Position numbers and translations under genes: made by a program. Of a DNA stretch of 64,000 nucleotides, positions 54,810 to 64,000 are shown one piece after another (within the stretch, counting starts at the first letter, position 1; every line of letters begins with the position of its first letter). The stretch lies in the NCBI RefSeq assembly GCF_031626495.1, contig NZ_JAMQOJ010000003.1, positions 1 to 64,000 on the forward strand, in the 5' to 3' direction. Below the pieces are notes generated by a model. The model saw only the letters and a program-made list of their open reading frames with translations. It had not been told where the DNA came from and ran no database searches. The DNA is from Natrinema sp031626495 (GTDB lineage: Archaea > Halobacteriota > Halobacteria > Halobacteriales > Natrialbaceae).

Positions 54810-55677
54810 ACGCAGACCTCGTAAACCAGATACTTATGATCTCCCTTCCGTCTGGTCGCGGGCTTCGGCGACGCCACGTACGTTCTAGCCGATTGGCCGA
54901 GCAGCAGCATCTGTTTCGCACTACGAAACGCATTCGCCCGCTCGTCTGACTGTCGTCGCTTTCCAGCGCCGACTCGTGACTCCCGTCGCCGGTGGCAATT
55001 TTTGCACACTCGGCCTCTACCGTCGTTCTACGACCGATCATGCTTTGACCGCTCGGCCCCGTTCGTCGGCGTAGTCGATATCGACCGTGCAAACGCATTT
55101 AGAGTGACGTTTTCGCCATCCGAAACGCTCCTCATTCGACTCGATTCGACCGGACCGCCCGTACCGATCTCTCCCATCGTGATCCACTCGATTCGTTCTG
55201 GATTACAGCCATATGTTTGTAAGTCAGTATCCCCCTGTGGGATCCGACTTCCTCGCCCTGAACCAGTTCTCGACCGCGCCTCGAGCCCTCCCCGTTCAAA
55301 CTGACAACCGGTGAATCGTTGGTAACAGGTGTTCGTTCGATCCGCCTGGTGACATCAATCGAACTGGACACGGCGTTGGATGCATATTCGTTGGTTGAGA
55401 AGAATGCATGGTAAGCGGTGACTCGGACCAGTTCTCGTCGTTAGCCCCCCTAATCGCCCCTCGAGTTTCGGAGTGTGAAACGAGCGAGTATATGGCGTCA
55501 TACATGGAAACGTATCACATGGGCCCGATCCGTCGGTGGGACCGTCACCGAATTCATGGAGGCGTTTCGTTCGACACGACCGACGGACGGTCGCGTCTGC
55601 GAACCGAACTCAGGTCGAAAAACCGTGTCGCCGAACGCGTGGTACGCCACTCGGGAACTGGGGGTTGCGTCCCGCGA
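54810..55677. other. 868-bp gap without a recognisable gene
   Basis: Open frames exist on both strands, but their composition and lack of family resemblance suggest chance. It should contain the promoter of the TPP enzyme. I see no transposase remnant or repeat longer than a few bases. Confidence 0.4.
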
Positions 55678-56856
55678 TCAGATGACGTTCTCGGACTCGA
55701 GGGTCGCGATCTCCTCCGGCGAGTAGCCGAGGTCCCCGAGGATCTCCGCCGAGTGTTCGCCGAGGTCCGGCGGTGCGCGCTCGTGGGTCGTCTCGAGCGA
55801 GGAGAAGTTGACCGGGTTCGCGGGTGCTTTCACCGTCCCGTGTTCGGGGTGGTCCATCTCGGCGATCATGTCGTGGGCCTCGATGTGTGGGTCGTTTACG
55901 ACGTCCTCGACGTCGTTGACCGGGGTACAGGGTACGTCGTACTCGCGGAGGTGTTCGACCCACTCCTCGGTCGTCTTCTCGGCGAAGATGGCGTCGAGCC
56001 GACTGTCGAGTTCGTCCCGATTCTCGGTCCGATCCGTGAACGTGGCGAACCGATCGTCGTCGATCCACTCCTCGCGGTCGAGGGCGCGACAGAGGTCGGG
56101 CCAGATCCCCTCGCTGATCACGCCGACGACGACGTGGGAGTCGGCCGTCTCGATCGCCTGGTACGGTGAGAGGTTGGGGTGTTTCGTTCCCATCCGCCGC
56201 GGGACGTCGCCGGAGGCGAAGTAGTTGGTCACGTGGTAGAGCAGCCACTGGAAGCTCGTGTCGAACAGCGAGAGTTCGATGTGCTGTCCCTCGCCGGTCT
56301 GCTGGCGGTGATAGAGCGAGGTCAGAATGGCGTAGGTGGCCGTCATCGCTCCGGAGACGTCACAGATGGAGATACCGACGCGGGCCGGCTGATCCTCGGT
56401 GCCGGTGATGCTCATCATCCCCGCTTCGCCCTGCAGGATGATGTCGAACGATTTCTTCCCGCTGTACGGGCTGTTGGAGCCGTATCCGGACACGTCGCAG
56501 TAGATCAGGTCGTCGTTCAGGTCCGAGAGGGTCTCGTAGTCCGCGTCGAACGCCTCGGCTTTGCCGGGGCTGAAGTTCTGCATGAACACGTCGGCTTCCT
56601 CGATCAGGTCGTGAAGGACGGCCTGCCCCTCATCGCTCGTCAGGTCGAGCGTGAGACTCCGTTTGTTCCGATTCAGACTCACGAAGTACGCCGACAGCCC
56701 CTCGTATTCGGGGCTGTAGGCACGGGTGAGGTCGCCGTGTCCCGGCCGTTCGATCTTGATCACGTTCGCTCCGAGGTCACCGAACGTCTGGGTAGCCATC
56801 GGACCGACGAGCGCCTGTGTCGCGTCGATAACGGTTACGTCCTCTAGAGGCCGCAT
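55678..56856 (-). CDS. CaiB/BaiF family (type III) CoA-transferase
   Basis: About 392 residues. This family moves CoA between carboxylic acids in the cytoplasm. The conserved start MRPLEDVTVIDATQALVGP fixes ATG 56856. The region MSITGTEDQPARVGISICDV carries the nucleophilic aspartate (Asp166 in SICDVSGAM), at the position of Asp169 in formyl-CoA transferase, and GQHIELSLFDTS follows. The TATA-like TTTATAC near 56880-56887 fits a leaderless start. It is divergent from the TRAP transporter genes, so the acid it activates is probably the imported substrate. Confidence 0.9.
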   Translation of the reverse strand: MRPLEDVTVIDATQALVGPMATQTFGDLGANVIKIERPGHGDLTRAYSPEYEGLSAYFVSLNRNKRSLTLDLTSDEGQAVLHDLIEEADVFMQNFSPGKAEAFDADYETLSDLNDDLIYCDVSGYGSNSPYSGKKSFDIILQGEAGMMSITGTEDQPARVGISICDVSGAMTATYAILTSLYHRQQTGEGQHIELSLFDTSFQWLLYHVTNYFASGDVPRRMGTKHPNLSPYQAIETADSHVVVGVISEGIWPDLCRALDREEWIDDDRFATFTDRTENRDELDSRLDAIFAEKTTEEWVEHLREYDVPCTPVNDVEDVVNDPHIEAHDMIAEMDHPEHGTVKAPANPVNFSSLETTHERAPPDLGEHSAEILGDLGYSPEEIATLESENVI

Positions 56857-57049
56857 ACCTCGCTGATGGGTACACCTCGATTTATACGTTCCGCTCACTG
56901 CGGCACGACGCTCGTCGACCGGTTCCGCCCACCTGCTATCGCCGTTCGGCGTATCGGTAATGCATCCACCGAGAACGTATGTAATTTCTTATACTTCGCC
57001 TGGCCCGTTCCCAAAGGTTTAATTAGTATAGATACACCGGATAGGGTGG

Positions 57050-58105
57050 ATGACTTCCAGCAGACGACGGGATATCTTGAAAGTAGCGAGTGGTGTAGGT
57101 GCTGCGGCCCTGGCCGGCTGTCTCGGCGGTGGTGGCGGTGGCGGCGCGACGTCGCTGAGCGTCGGCATTCCGAGCGCCAGTACGACGACCGGTGCAGCGA
57201 GTAACTCCTTCCAGCGAGTCGTCAAGGAGCAGTCCGGCGACACCGAACCGGCCGGTGAGATCCGCTGGCAGAACCAGGAGACGGGTGGGGACCCGCCGAG
57301 CCTGCGGCAGTTCGCCCAGGGAAACGTCCAGGCGCTGACCGCGGGGAACTTCATCGTCGCTTCGGCCCAAGAGGACATGGCGCCGTTCTCGGAACGGCCG
57401 CTGGACACGCTGCCCCAGCAGATGTTCTCGATCACGCCGCTGCACATGCACGTCCTCTCGGTCAAGGGATCGGGCATCCAGACGACCGACGACCTCGTCG
57501 GCAGCAACTTCTGGCCGCTGCCGCCGTCGTGGGGGCTGCGTCAGCAGGCCGAGACCGTCTTCTCGAACGCCGGACTCTGGAGCGAACTCCAGGACTCCGA
57601 CTCGATCGTCAACGCCGACACGGGCGACGTCGCCGGCCTCATCGAGGAAGGCAACGTCGACGCCCTCGTCGCCTACGGTGCCGGTTTCGCCAACCTCGCC
57701 GGCTGGGCGACCGAGGTCGACGCTCGCGCCGACCTCCAGCTCGTCGAGTTCTCCGACGGCTTCACCGAGGCCGCGAACAACACTCGCGGGACGAGCCACA
57801 GCGAGATCGACGCCTACGGCTGGGAACAGCAGAACTTCGAGGCCAGCAAGATGGACGTCTACGGCGCGGACTTCCAGTTCTGGCTCGGCAGCGGCGTCTC
57901 CCGCGACGTCGGCTACGAACTCGCGCGGATCAGCAACGAAAACACCGCGTCGATTCAGGAGGGGCAGCCGGCGTATCTCGACCACAGCGACGCGAAGAAC
58001 ATGGCCTCGCTGTATCTCGAGGACATCCCGGTCCATCCGGGGCCGTACGACTACCTCGAGGAGCAGGGCGTCGACATGAGCGCGTACACCCGCGGCGGCG
58101 AATAA
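57050..58105 (+). CDS. TAXI-family TRAP transporter solute-binding lipoprotein
   Basis: A 351-residue extracytoplasmic protein. It has a twin-arginine start (SSRRRDILKVASGV) and the lipobox LAGC with Cys24, followed by a Gly-rich linker. The body (TSLSVGIPSASTTTGAASNS, then later GWATEVDARADLQLVEFSDG) is of the TAXI type, which binds small carboxylates or amino acids. The TATA-like GGTTTAATTA near 57015 fits a leaderless start. The permease gene follows 7 bp downstream. Confidence 0.9.
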   Translation: MTSSRRRDILKVASGVGAAALAGCLGGGGGGGATSLSVGIPSASTTTGAASNSFQRVVKEQSGDTEPAGEIRWQNQETGGDPPSLRQFAQGNVQALTAGNFIVASAQEDMAPFSERPLDTLPQQMFSITPLHMHVLSVKGSGIQTTDDLVGSNFWPLPPSWGLRQQAETVFSNAGLWSELQDSDSIVNADTGDVAGLIEEGNVDALVAYGAGFANLAGWATEVDARADLQLVEFSDGFTEAANNTRGTSHSEIDAYGWEQQNFEASKMDVYGADFQFWLGSGVSRDVGYELARISNENTASIQEGQPAYLDHSDAKNMASLYLEDIPVHPGPYDYLEEQGVDMSAYTRGGE

Positions 58106-58112
58106 CACCAGC

Positions 58113-60119
58113 ATGAGCGAGACCCAGAGCGAACCGCCCGTCTGGTCACCGCTGGGGCTCCGACGGGAGCACCTGCTGAACAATCTCGTCACGGTCGTGG
58201 CCCTGCTCTTCTGGGGGCGCGTCCTGCTGTACGGGCTCAATCAGGAGGTTCCGCGGGCGAAATACGGTGCCGTCTTCCTCGCCGGCGGCGTCCTGATCTA
58301 CGTTCTCGACGAACTCCGCGACCTCGAGGGAACCGATCGCCTCGAGCGCCTCGGGCTGTGGGTCTGTGCGCTCGTCGGCGTCGCCGTACCGGCCTACGTC
58401 TGGCTGCAATACGAGATACTCGAGACCCAGCGGATCGGCTACGCCCTGGGCTACGAGTACGCCATCGGCGGCCTGTTCGGACTCGTCGTCCTCTATCTGA
58501 CTTACCGGGCGTTCGGGGCGGCCTTCGCAGGCGTCGTAATCGCGTCCGTCCTCTACGCCTACTTCGGGAACCTCATCACCGGACTGTTGAGCCACGGCGG
58601 GATCGCGGCCGAACAGATCATCAACGTCCTGACGATGGAGTTCGACGGCTTCTTCGGCTCGATCACGCAAGTCGTCGCCGTCAAGGTCGCGCTGTTCTTA
58701 CTCTACGCGGGACTGATGCAGGGCTACGGCGCGTTCGACCTGATCATGCGGCTCTCCTTCCGGACGGCGAAGTACCTCCGGTCGGGGGTCGCCCAGTCGG
58801 CGGTGATCTCGAGCCTGATCGTGGGGTCGATCAACGGGGCCCAGACGGCTAACGCGGCAATGACGGGCTCGTTCACCATCCCGCTGATGAAGGAAAGCGG
58901 GATGAAAGCCGACTCGGCCGGCGGGATCGAAGCCGTCGCCTCGTCTGGCGGGCAGATCATGCCCCCCGTAATGGGCGCGGCCGCGTTCGTGATGGCCTCG
59001 CTCATCCCCGGGATCGGCTACGTGGACGTGCTCATCGCCGGGATCATCCCGGCGCTGGTGTTCTACATCTCCGTCGCCATCGGCGTCCACTACATGTCGA
59101 TCAAACAGCTTCCCGAGGGCGGCGTCGATCTCGATCAGCGTATCGAGGACCTCGATGAGGGGTACCACCCGGTAATCGAGGCGATCCGCTTCGGCGTTCC
59201 GTTCGCCGTGTTGCTGTACACGCTGGGGATCGCCCAGTGGACGGTCATCAGTTCCGCGCTGTACACCTGTGCGGCGATGGTCCTGACCGGCACCGGGCTT
59301 CCGATCCTCCTGAGCGTCGTCGACGACGACGCGGATCCGATCGGAACGGTCCGTGACGCCGCGAACGACACCGTCTCCGGGTTCAAGTTCGGCGCCGTCG
59401 CCATCGCGCCGATCGCGATCATCATCGCGGCGGTCAACGGGATCGTCGATCTGCTGAACGCGACCGGCCTCCCCGGCAAGCTCTCGCTCGCGATCGTCGG
59501 CGTCGCCGGCGGCATCCTGCTGTTCACGGCCATCCTCTCGATGGTCGTCTGTCTCATCCTGGGACTGGGGATGCCGACGGTGGCGGCGTACACGATCGTC
59601 GCCCTGCTGATCGCGCCGACGCTGACCGGCGAGTTCGCGCTCGAACCGGTCGCCGCGCACTTCTTCGTGTTCTACGCGGCGATCCTCTCGGGGATCACGC
59701 CGCCGATCGCCATCGCGGTGGTGGTGACGACCGGCATCGCCGAGTCGAACTTCTGGAAGACCGCCCTCGAGGCGCTAAAGCTCGGCTTGCCGCTGTTCGT
59801 GCTGCCGTTCACGTTCATCTACAATCCCGAGATCGTGACCGGCGGCTTCGGACTCACGACCGCCGCCTCCGGCGTGGTCGTCCTGCTAGGCGCGGTCGCG
59901 ATTACCCACGGCCTCAACTGCGCGCCGCGGCCCTTCGGGGTTCCGTCGCCGCTGAGTTACGGCGTTCGCGCGGCGTACGTCGCGCTCGGCGTCGTCGCGA
60001 TGGTGTGGCCGTCGCTGACGCCCCGGCTCGGAGCCGTGGCGGCCGCGATTCTGTTCATCGCGCTCCAGACGCAGGTGACGCGCGATACCGGCGTCAGTGC
60101 CGTCCCCGGCGGCGACTGA
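58113..60119 (+). CDS. TRAP transporter fused permease (4TM-12TM)
   Basis: A 668-residue membrane protein with about 17 segments. The N-terminal part matches the small DctQ-like subunit (ILIYVLDELRDLEGTDRLER) and the rest the large DctM subunit, for example GSINGAQTANAAMTGSFTIP, then PPVMGAAAFVMASLIPGIGY and GLGMPTVAAYTIVALLIAPT. The fused form goes with TAXI binding proteins, here encoded 7 bp upstream. It uses the Na+ gradient to import the acid bound by that protein. A T-run terminator follows. Confidence 0.93.
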   Translation: MSETQSEPPVWSPLGLRREHLLNNLVTVVALLFWGRVLLYGLNQEVPRAKYGAVFLAGGVLIYVLDELRDLEGTDRLERLGLWVCALVGVAVPAYVWLQYEILETQRIGYALGYEYAIGGLFGLVVLYLTYRAFGAAFAGVVIASVLYAYFGNLITGLLSHGGIAAEQIINVLTMEFDGFFGSITQVVAVKVALFLLYAGLMQGYGAFDLIMRLSFRTAKYLRSGVAQSAVISSLIVGSINGAQTANAAMTGSFTIPLMKESGMKADSAGGIEAVASSGGQIMPPVMGAAAFVMASLIPGIGYVDVLIAGIIPALVFYISVAIGVHYMSIKQLPEGGVDLDQRIEDLDEGYHPVIEAIRFGVPFAVLLYTLGIAQWTVISSALYTCAAMVLTGTGLPILLSVVDDDADPIGTVRDAANDTVSGFKFGAVAIAPIAIIIAAVNGIVDLLNATGLPGKLSLAIVGVAGGILLFTAILSMVVCLILGLGMPTVAAYTIVALLIAPTLTGEFALEPVAAHFFVFYAAILSGITPPIAIAVVVTTGIAESNFWKTALEALKLGLPLFVLPFTFIYNPEIVTGGFGLTTAASGVVVLLGAVAITHGLNCAPRPFGVPSPLSYGVRAAYVALGVVAMVWPSLTPRLGAVAAAILFIALQTQVTRDTGVSAVPGGD

Positions 60120-60121
60120 CC

Positions 60122-60138
60122 GGTTCGCGGCGCTTTTT
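60122..60138 (+). terminator. T-rich terminator after the TRAP operon
   Basis: CGCGGCGC followed by five T residues about 15 bp after the permease stop codon. Confidence 0.45.
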
Positions 60139-60348
60139 CCGACCGACGCCGGGTCGACCGGCGTTCGTTTCGTTCGTCGACCAACCAGTGGCGACGCTCG
60201 AGGTGAGGCCTTTCAGTGCCGGACGAACGTGCCCTCGGTGATTCGACCTCTACTGGCGCGGCTGTTCGATACCGCTGGTGCGGGCGCTGTCGAGCCCTTC
60301 GCGAGAAAAAGCGTTACGTACGTCACGTCTCCGCTCGAGTCGGCCCGC

Positions 60349-61104
60349 TCAGTCGAGATAGACGCCGTCGGGGTCGAGTTCCTCGCGGATCAATCGGAGC
60401 TCGTCGTCGGTCGGCTCTCGCGTTCGTTCGATATCGTCGGCGAACTGGATCTCCCAGCCGGTCGCCGCTTGCACGTCGTCTTCGGTGACACCTGGATGGA
60501 GCCGCTCGACGATCATCTCGCCGTCGTCGTCGAACCCCATAATCGCCTTGTCGGTAATGACCGCGTCCGGCCCGCCGCGCAGCCCGAGGTCGGCCCGATC
60601 GGTCTCGGCGTCGAGGTAGCCCGGGCTCGTGACGAAGTCGACTTCTTCGGGGAACCGCCGCTGCTCGAGCGGCGAGATGATGATCGTCCGGTGGGCGTTA
60701 CTGGCGATTTCGCAGGCCCCGCCGCTGCCTGGGAGTCGGACTGCCGGGTCGTCGTAGTCGCCGATCACGGTCGAGTTGATGTTGCCGTACTTGTCGACCT
60801 GCGCGCCGCCGAGGAAGCCGACGTCGATCCGTCCGCCTTGCAGGTAGTACGAGAAGCCGTTGAACATCGATTCGACGCCGACCGCTCCCGAGGCGAGCAC
60901 CGGGTCGCCGACCGACAGCGGGAGCGAACTCGGATTCGAGCCGATCGTCCCGGACTCGTAGATCATCTCGAGGTTCGGCGCGTGGTTGCGCTTCGCGAGG
61001 TTACAGGCGAGATTCGGGACGCCGATCCCGACCAGCACCGAATCGTCGTCCTCGAGCTGTTCCGCCGCCGCCGTCACCATGAGCTCCGTGTCAGTGTACT
61101 CCAT
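60349..61104 (-). CDS. Type I CoA-transferase, beta subunit
   Basis: A 251-residue protein of the glutaconate/3-oxoacid CoA-transferase family. The segment MIYESGTIGSNPSSLPLSVG has the catalytic glutamate (Glu50 in ESG) that forms the enzyme-CoA thioester, and GGAQVDKYGNINSTVIGDYD follows. The ATG overlaps the stop of the alpha subunit gene by one base, so the two are coupled. It is convergent with the TRAP operon. The acid is unknown, but the cluster suggests the imported carboxylate. Confidence 0.9.
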   Translation of the reverse strand: MEYTDTELMVTAAAEQLEDDDSVLVGIGVPNLACNLAKRNHAPNLEMIYESGTIGSNPSSLPLSVGDPVLASGAVGVESMFNGFSYYLQGGRIDVGFLGGAQVDKYGNINSTVIGDYDDPAVRLPGSGGACEIASNAHRTIIISPLEQRRFPEEVDFVTSPGYLDAETDRADLGLRGGPDAVITDKAIMGFDDDGEMIVERLHPGVTEDDVQAATGWEIQFADDIERTREPTDDELRLIREELDPDGVYLD

Positions 61105-62015
61105 CAGTAGTCACCCATATCGATCGCCGTCGCGTACCGCGAGTCGACCTCGAGATCCAGCAGCCGCTTCGCCCCGAGCTTCTCGAGGTATTCGCGTCGA
61201 TTCTCGACGCCGTAGACCCACTCGTCGAGCCACTCTTGGACGTCCTCGTGGCTCTTCGAGACTTCCTCCCACTCGAGGTAGGCCTCGTTGTCCCGGTCGT
61301 AGTAGCCCTGCGCGTACGACGGGTGAGCGCCGTAGGGGACCTCGACGACGTGATCGACCGCGTCGGCGGTGAAAATAGTCCGGTTCGGATCGCTTCGGAT
61401 CGTCTCGGCCGAACAGAGTTCCTCGACGCAGCAGATAACGGTGTCGGCGGCCAGCGCCGCTTCCTTCTGCTCTCCGGGTATCCCCCAGAGGTGGGCGTTC
61501 CCGTCCTCGTCGCTGCGCTGTGCGGAGACGATCGCCACGTCGGGCTCGATCGGCGGGACGACCGGAATCTCGTCGTCGCCGTACGGGCTCGAGACCGTCC
61601 GAATCGCGTCGTTGTAGTCGACGAGATCCGAGCCGGCGAACGTCCGCACCGGCATGAACGGCAGGTTCGCCGCGCCGGCGTGCAGCGCCGCGACCATCCC
61701 GTAGTGGGTGTACTCCTCGGTCTCGATCGGGTTCGGAACGCCCGCTTCGACCGCCCGCCGGAAGGCTCGGAGGCTGCCGACGCCGGGGTTGCCGGCCCAC
61801 GAGAACGTCACCTTCGAGACGCAGCCCGCGGCGATCAGCTGGTCGTACACCAGATCGGGGGTCGCGCGAACGAGCTCGAGATCGCCGTAGCCGGCGCGGA
61901 TGATCTCGTGTCCCGCCGCGAAGGGGATCAGGTGCGTGAACCCCGCGAGATACAGGCTATCACCGTCGTCAACGGCGTCGCTAATCGCGGACGCCATCGT
62001 CGTCACGTTTGACAT
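61104..62015 (-). CDS. Type I CoA-transferase, alpha subunit
   Basis: About 303 residues. The alpha-subunit CoA-binding patterns are visible (GDSLYLAGFTHLIPFAAGHE, later AIVSAQRSDEDGNAHLWGIP). I chose ATG 62015 (MSNVTTMASAISDAVDDGDS); an upstream ATG at 62057 adds 14 residues that do not look conserved. It is divergent from the IclR gene 178 bp away, the likely regulator. Confidence 0.9.
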   Translation of the reverse strand: MSNVTTMASAISDAVDDGDSLYLAGFTHLIPFAAGHEIIRAGYGDLELVRATPDLVYDQLIAAGCVSKVTFSWAGNPGVGSLRAFRRAVEAGVPNPIETEEYTHYGMVAALHAGAANLPFMPVRTFAGSDLVDYNDAIRTVSSPYGDDEIPVVPPIEPDVAIVSAQRSDEDGNAHLWGIPGEQKEAALAADTVICCVEELCSAETIRSDPNRTIFTADAVDHVVEVPYGAHPSYAQGYYDRDNEAYLEWEEVSKSHEDVQEWLDEWVYGVENRREYLEKLGAKRLLDLEVDSRYATAIDMGDY

Positions 62016-62193
62016 CGGGTATAGCAACGTCCACAGCGGGCACTCGTATAAGGCCATCTTTTCGCCGCCGCTCGCACCGGCCCGACGGCCGAGAATTCGG
62101 CATAACCGACGACATCGTCGAATAACGAAACGGGATCGCCGTCACGTTTCCGTGCGTGAACCTTTTTACGAACTGGTCCCTAGACATGGTGGT

Positions 62194-62985
62194 ATGGCCC
62201 AAAACGACGTCGGGAACGAAGATCCCGGTCCACGATCGCCCACTATCAAGAGCGTCGAGACCTCGCTCGAGATCGTCGACGAACTGCAGGCCCGGAACGG
62301 GGCCAGGGTGTCGGAGCTAGCCGAGGCGATCGGCAAGTCGAAGGGGACGATCCACAAGCACCTCATTACGCTCCTCAAACACGATTACGTGGTCAAAGCG
62401 GGCGACGAGTATCGGATCGGGCTTCGATTCCTCGACGTCGGCGGCTACGCGCTCCATCAGGTCGAGGGGTTACAGTATATCGAGCCGAAGATCCGCGAAC
62501 TGGCAGATCTCACTGGTGAGACCGTCCAGTTCTCCGTCGAACAGCGGGGTCGATGCGTCGTTCTCGAGCGAAAGGCTGGCCAGAAGGGCGTCTTCAGCCG
62601 CGCCCGCATCGGCAGACGGTTCTACATGCATCAGGTCGCGGGCGGAAAGGTGATCCTGGCGAACCTGCCCGACGAACGGGTCCGTGAGATCGTCGCCCGC
62701 CACGGGCTGCCGGCCGCGACCGACGAGACGATCACTAGCGAAGCCGAACTGTTCGAGGAACTCGAAACGGTCCGCGAGCGAGGGCACGCGTTCAACATCG
62801 ACGAGAGCACGCAGGGGCTCCACGCCGTCGCCGTCCCGCTCATGGGACCCGACGGCGACATCTTCGGTGCGTTCGCCGTCGCCGGCCCGAGCCACCGGAT
62901 GCGCGGCGAGCGATTCAAGACGGAGATCCCGGACATGATTCGAAGCGTCGTCAACGAACTCGAGTTGAACCTCGCCCACTCGTGA
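62194..62985 (+). CDS. IclR family transcriptional regulator
   Basis: A 263-residue regulator. It has an N-terminal winged helix (VSELAEAIGKSKGTIHKHLI near 40-59) and an IclR ligand-binding domain (FYMHQVAGGKVILANLPDER near 140). The chosen ATG at 62194 follows a T-rich box near 62163-62170 at a leaderless distance; the frame extends upstream but that stretch is not protein-like. It is divergent from the CoA-transferase genes and most likely controls them and perhaps the TRAP operon, in response to the acid substrate. Confidence 0.9.
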   Translation: MAQNDVGNEDPGPRSPTIKSVETSLEIVDELQARNGARVSELAEAIGKSKGTIHKHLITLLKHDYVVKAGDEYRIGLRFLDVGGYALHQVEGLQYIEPKIRELADLTGETVQFSVEQRGRCVVLERKAGQKGVFSRARIGRRFYMHQVAGGKVILANLPDERVREIVARHGLPAATDETITSEAELFEELETVRERGHAFNIDESTQGLHAVAVPLMGPDGDIFGAFAVAGPSHRMRGERFKTEIPDMIRSVVNELELNLAHS

Positions 62986-63565
62986 GAGTACGATCGCCGG
63001 CGTCGGGGCGAAGGCGCAGTAGCCGTTTTCGACGATCGGGTGCGATCATCACAGAATCTAATAATACTATTCGATCTGTTATTTATTGGATTGGCGGGAG
63101 ATGACTTCAACTTGGAGATAGTGAGATTTAGTAGCTGCAAGTTAGATATCCGGCGACTTGCTGTTATAGTTCTCAGTTTAAGTAAAGGGATAAAAACGGG
63201 TCTGTCGATCTTCTCGATGTCTAGAGAGTAGCCCCTCAAGGTGCCGAAAACGACCCTGTAGCTCCGTATTAGCGAGCCATCTGTGTTGAGCTATCCCAAT
63301 CCGCCATTCGACCCGTCATAATTGATATTTTATCTTTAGCGAATGGTGACATAGAGATGGTATTACTTTTCGACCCGAACGAGTACCGAACCGGTATCGG
63401 TACTCTCCTCCGGTAGATCCGACTCCGGTGTCGATGCCCACTGATCGGGGACTCGTCGCGACGGCTGTCTGAACCGAGGAACACGGATCGATCGGGTGGC
63501 GATCGGAACTGCCGTCGACGGCCGGTTCCGATAATCCTTATAGTGTTTAGCGAATACCGTCCTGT
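62986..63565. other. 580-bp AT-rich gap
   Basis: The AT content is higher than average, especially at 63040-63190 and 63310-63370. Short open frames here look like chance. A TATA-like CCTTATAGTG near 63537 serves the CBS gene. Confidence 0.4.
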
Positions 63566-63973
63566 ATGGAGGACATTTTCGTCGCTCGAGTCATGTCCAC
63601 GTCACTGCATACGGTGTCGCCGGACACGCTCGTCGAGGAAGCCGCCCAACTCATGCTCGACAACGGGATCGGATCGGTCATCGTCGTCGACGACGACAAC
63701 CGGCTCGAGGGGATCCTGACGACGACGGACTTCGTTCGGATCGTCGCCGAACGCCAGCCGAAGGATCAGACCCCGGTGTCGACGTACATGAGCACGGACG
63801 TCGTCACGGCCTCGGCACAGGACAGTATCCGCGACGCCGCGGACGTAATGGTCGAACGCGACTTCCACCACATCCCGGTTATCGACGAGGACGAGGGCGT
63901 CATCGGCATGGTGACGACCTCGGATCTGGCGGGCTACATCTCGCGTGTGCAGTCACCCAGCCCCGACGAGTAG
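63566..63973 (+). CDS. CBS-domain protein
   Basis: A 135-residue protein with two CBS motifs in tandem: VEEAAQLMLDNGIGSVIVVD near 22-41, and IRDAADVMVERDFHHIPVID near 87-106. Such stand-alone CBS pairs bind adenine nucleotides or other ligands and act as sensors. The TATA-like box about 27 bp upstream fits a leaderless start. No partner gene is visible inside the window. Confidence 0.93.
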   Translation: MEDIFVARVMSTSLHTVSPDTLVEEAAQLMLDNGIGSVIVVDDDNRLEGILTTTDFVRIVAERQPKDQTPVSTYMSTDVVTASAQDSIRDAADVMVERDFHHIPVIDEDEGVIGMVTTSDLAGYISRVQSPSPDE

Positions 63974-64000
63974 TCCACGCCAGCCGCCGGGCTGCCGGCA

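Noticed and set aside
51967..56856. Oxalate catabolism (TPP enzyme as oxalyl-CoA decarboxylase plus CaiB as formyl-CoA transferase)
   Set aside because: The CaiB gene is over 800 bp from the TPP gene, is paired with a TRAP operon, and the TPP enzyme lacks clear oxalyl-CoA decarboxylase features. The idea is possible but not supported.
63040..63231. 63-codon hydrophobic frame in the last AT-rich gap
   Set aside because: The hydrophobicity follows from AT-rich codons; there is no start signal and no motif.

Overview
The window is chromosomal DNA of a haloarchaeon, probably of the Natrialbales group (Natrinema/Haloterrigena-like). The evidence is high GC content, acidic proteins rich in Asp and Glu, Tat-type lipoprotein signals, many leaderless genes with a TATA-like box about 25-30 bp before the start codon, a fused FolC-FolP protein, and several families known mainly from haloarchaea (DUF7344, DUF6149, DUF5815). 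I saw no rRNA, no complete tRNA and no CRISPR array.

Layout. 1-0.7 kb: the 3' end of a transposase, then a DUF7344 winged-helix protein. 0.7-7.6 kb: metabolic genes (acetoacetate-decarboxylase-like protein, PdxS, homoserine kinase) mixed with unknown proteins and a large pilin-like secreted protein. 7.6-16 kb: a chemotaxis transducer with a His-rich sensor loop and a long acidic tail, divergent from three tandem paralogous Tat-lipoprotein substrate-binding proteins with no ABC permease or ATPase, then a decayed MFS gene. 16-23.7 kb: small conserved genes, an FAD oxidoreductase, a GMC oxidoreductase relic, an ArsR-like regulator and an ABC-2 exporter preceded by two palindromes. 24-28 kb: a solute uptake and hydrolysis operon (sodium:solute symporter, 52-residue membrane protein, amidase) facing an IclR regulator. 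28-43.4 kb: histidine kinase, CarB, a truncated PHP-domain chimera with a CDP-alcohol phosphatidyltransferase, GNAT, a Tat-exported protein, a second ABC-2 system in divergent arrangement, a BASS transporter, a cupin and FolCP. 43.8-50.9 kb: a three-gene, translationally coupled helicase-nuclease operon resembling AddAB/RecBCD. 51-55 kb: UspA, an MFS transporter and a TPP-dependent enzyme. 55.7-63 kb: a catabolic cluster (CaiB CoA-transferase, TAXI-TRAP transporter, type I CoA-transferase, IclR regulator). 63.6 kb: a CBS-domain protein.

The two most interesting systems are (i) the AddAB-like operon, in which one subunit keeps an intact helicase plus iron-sulfur nuclease while its two partners look like inactivated relatives (a nuclease fold that keeps its cysteines but not its catalytic residues, and a helicase fold with no Walker A), and (ii) the single transducer beside three binding lipoproteins, which resembles the BasT/BasB and CosT/CosB arrangement of Halobacterium but with three candidate ligand receptors for one transducer.
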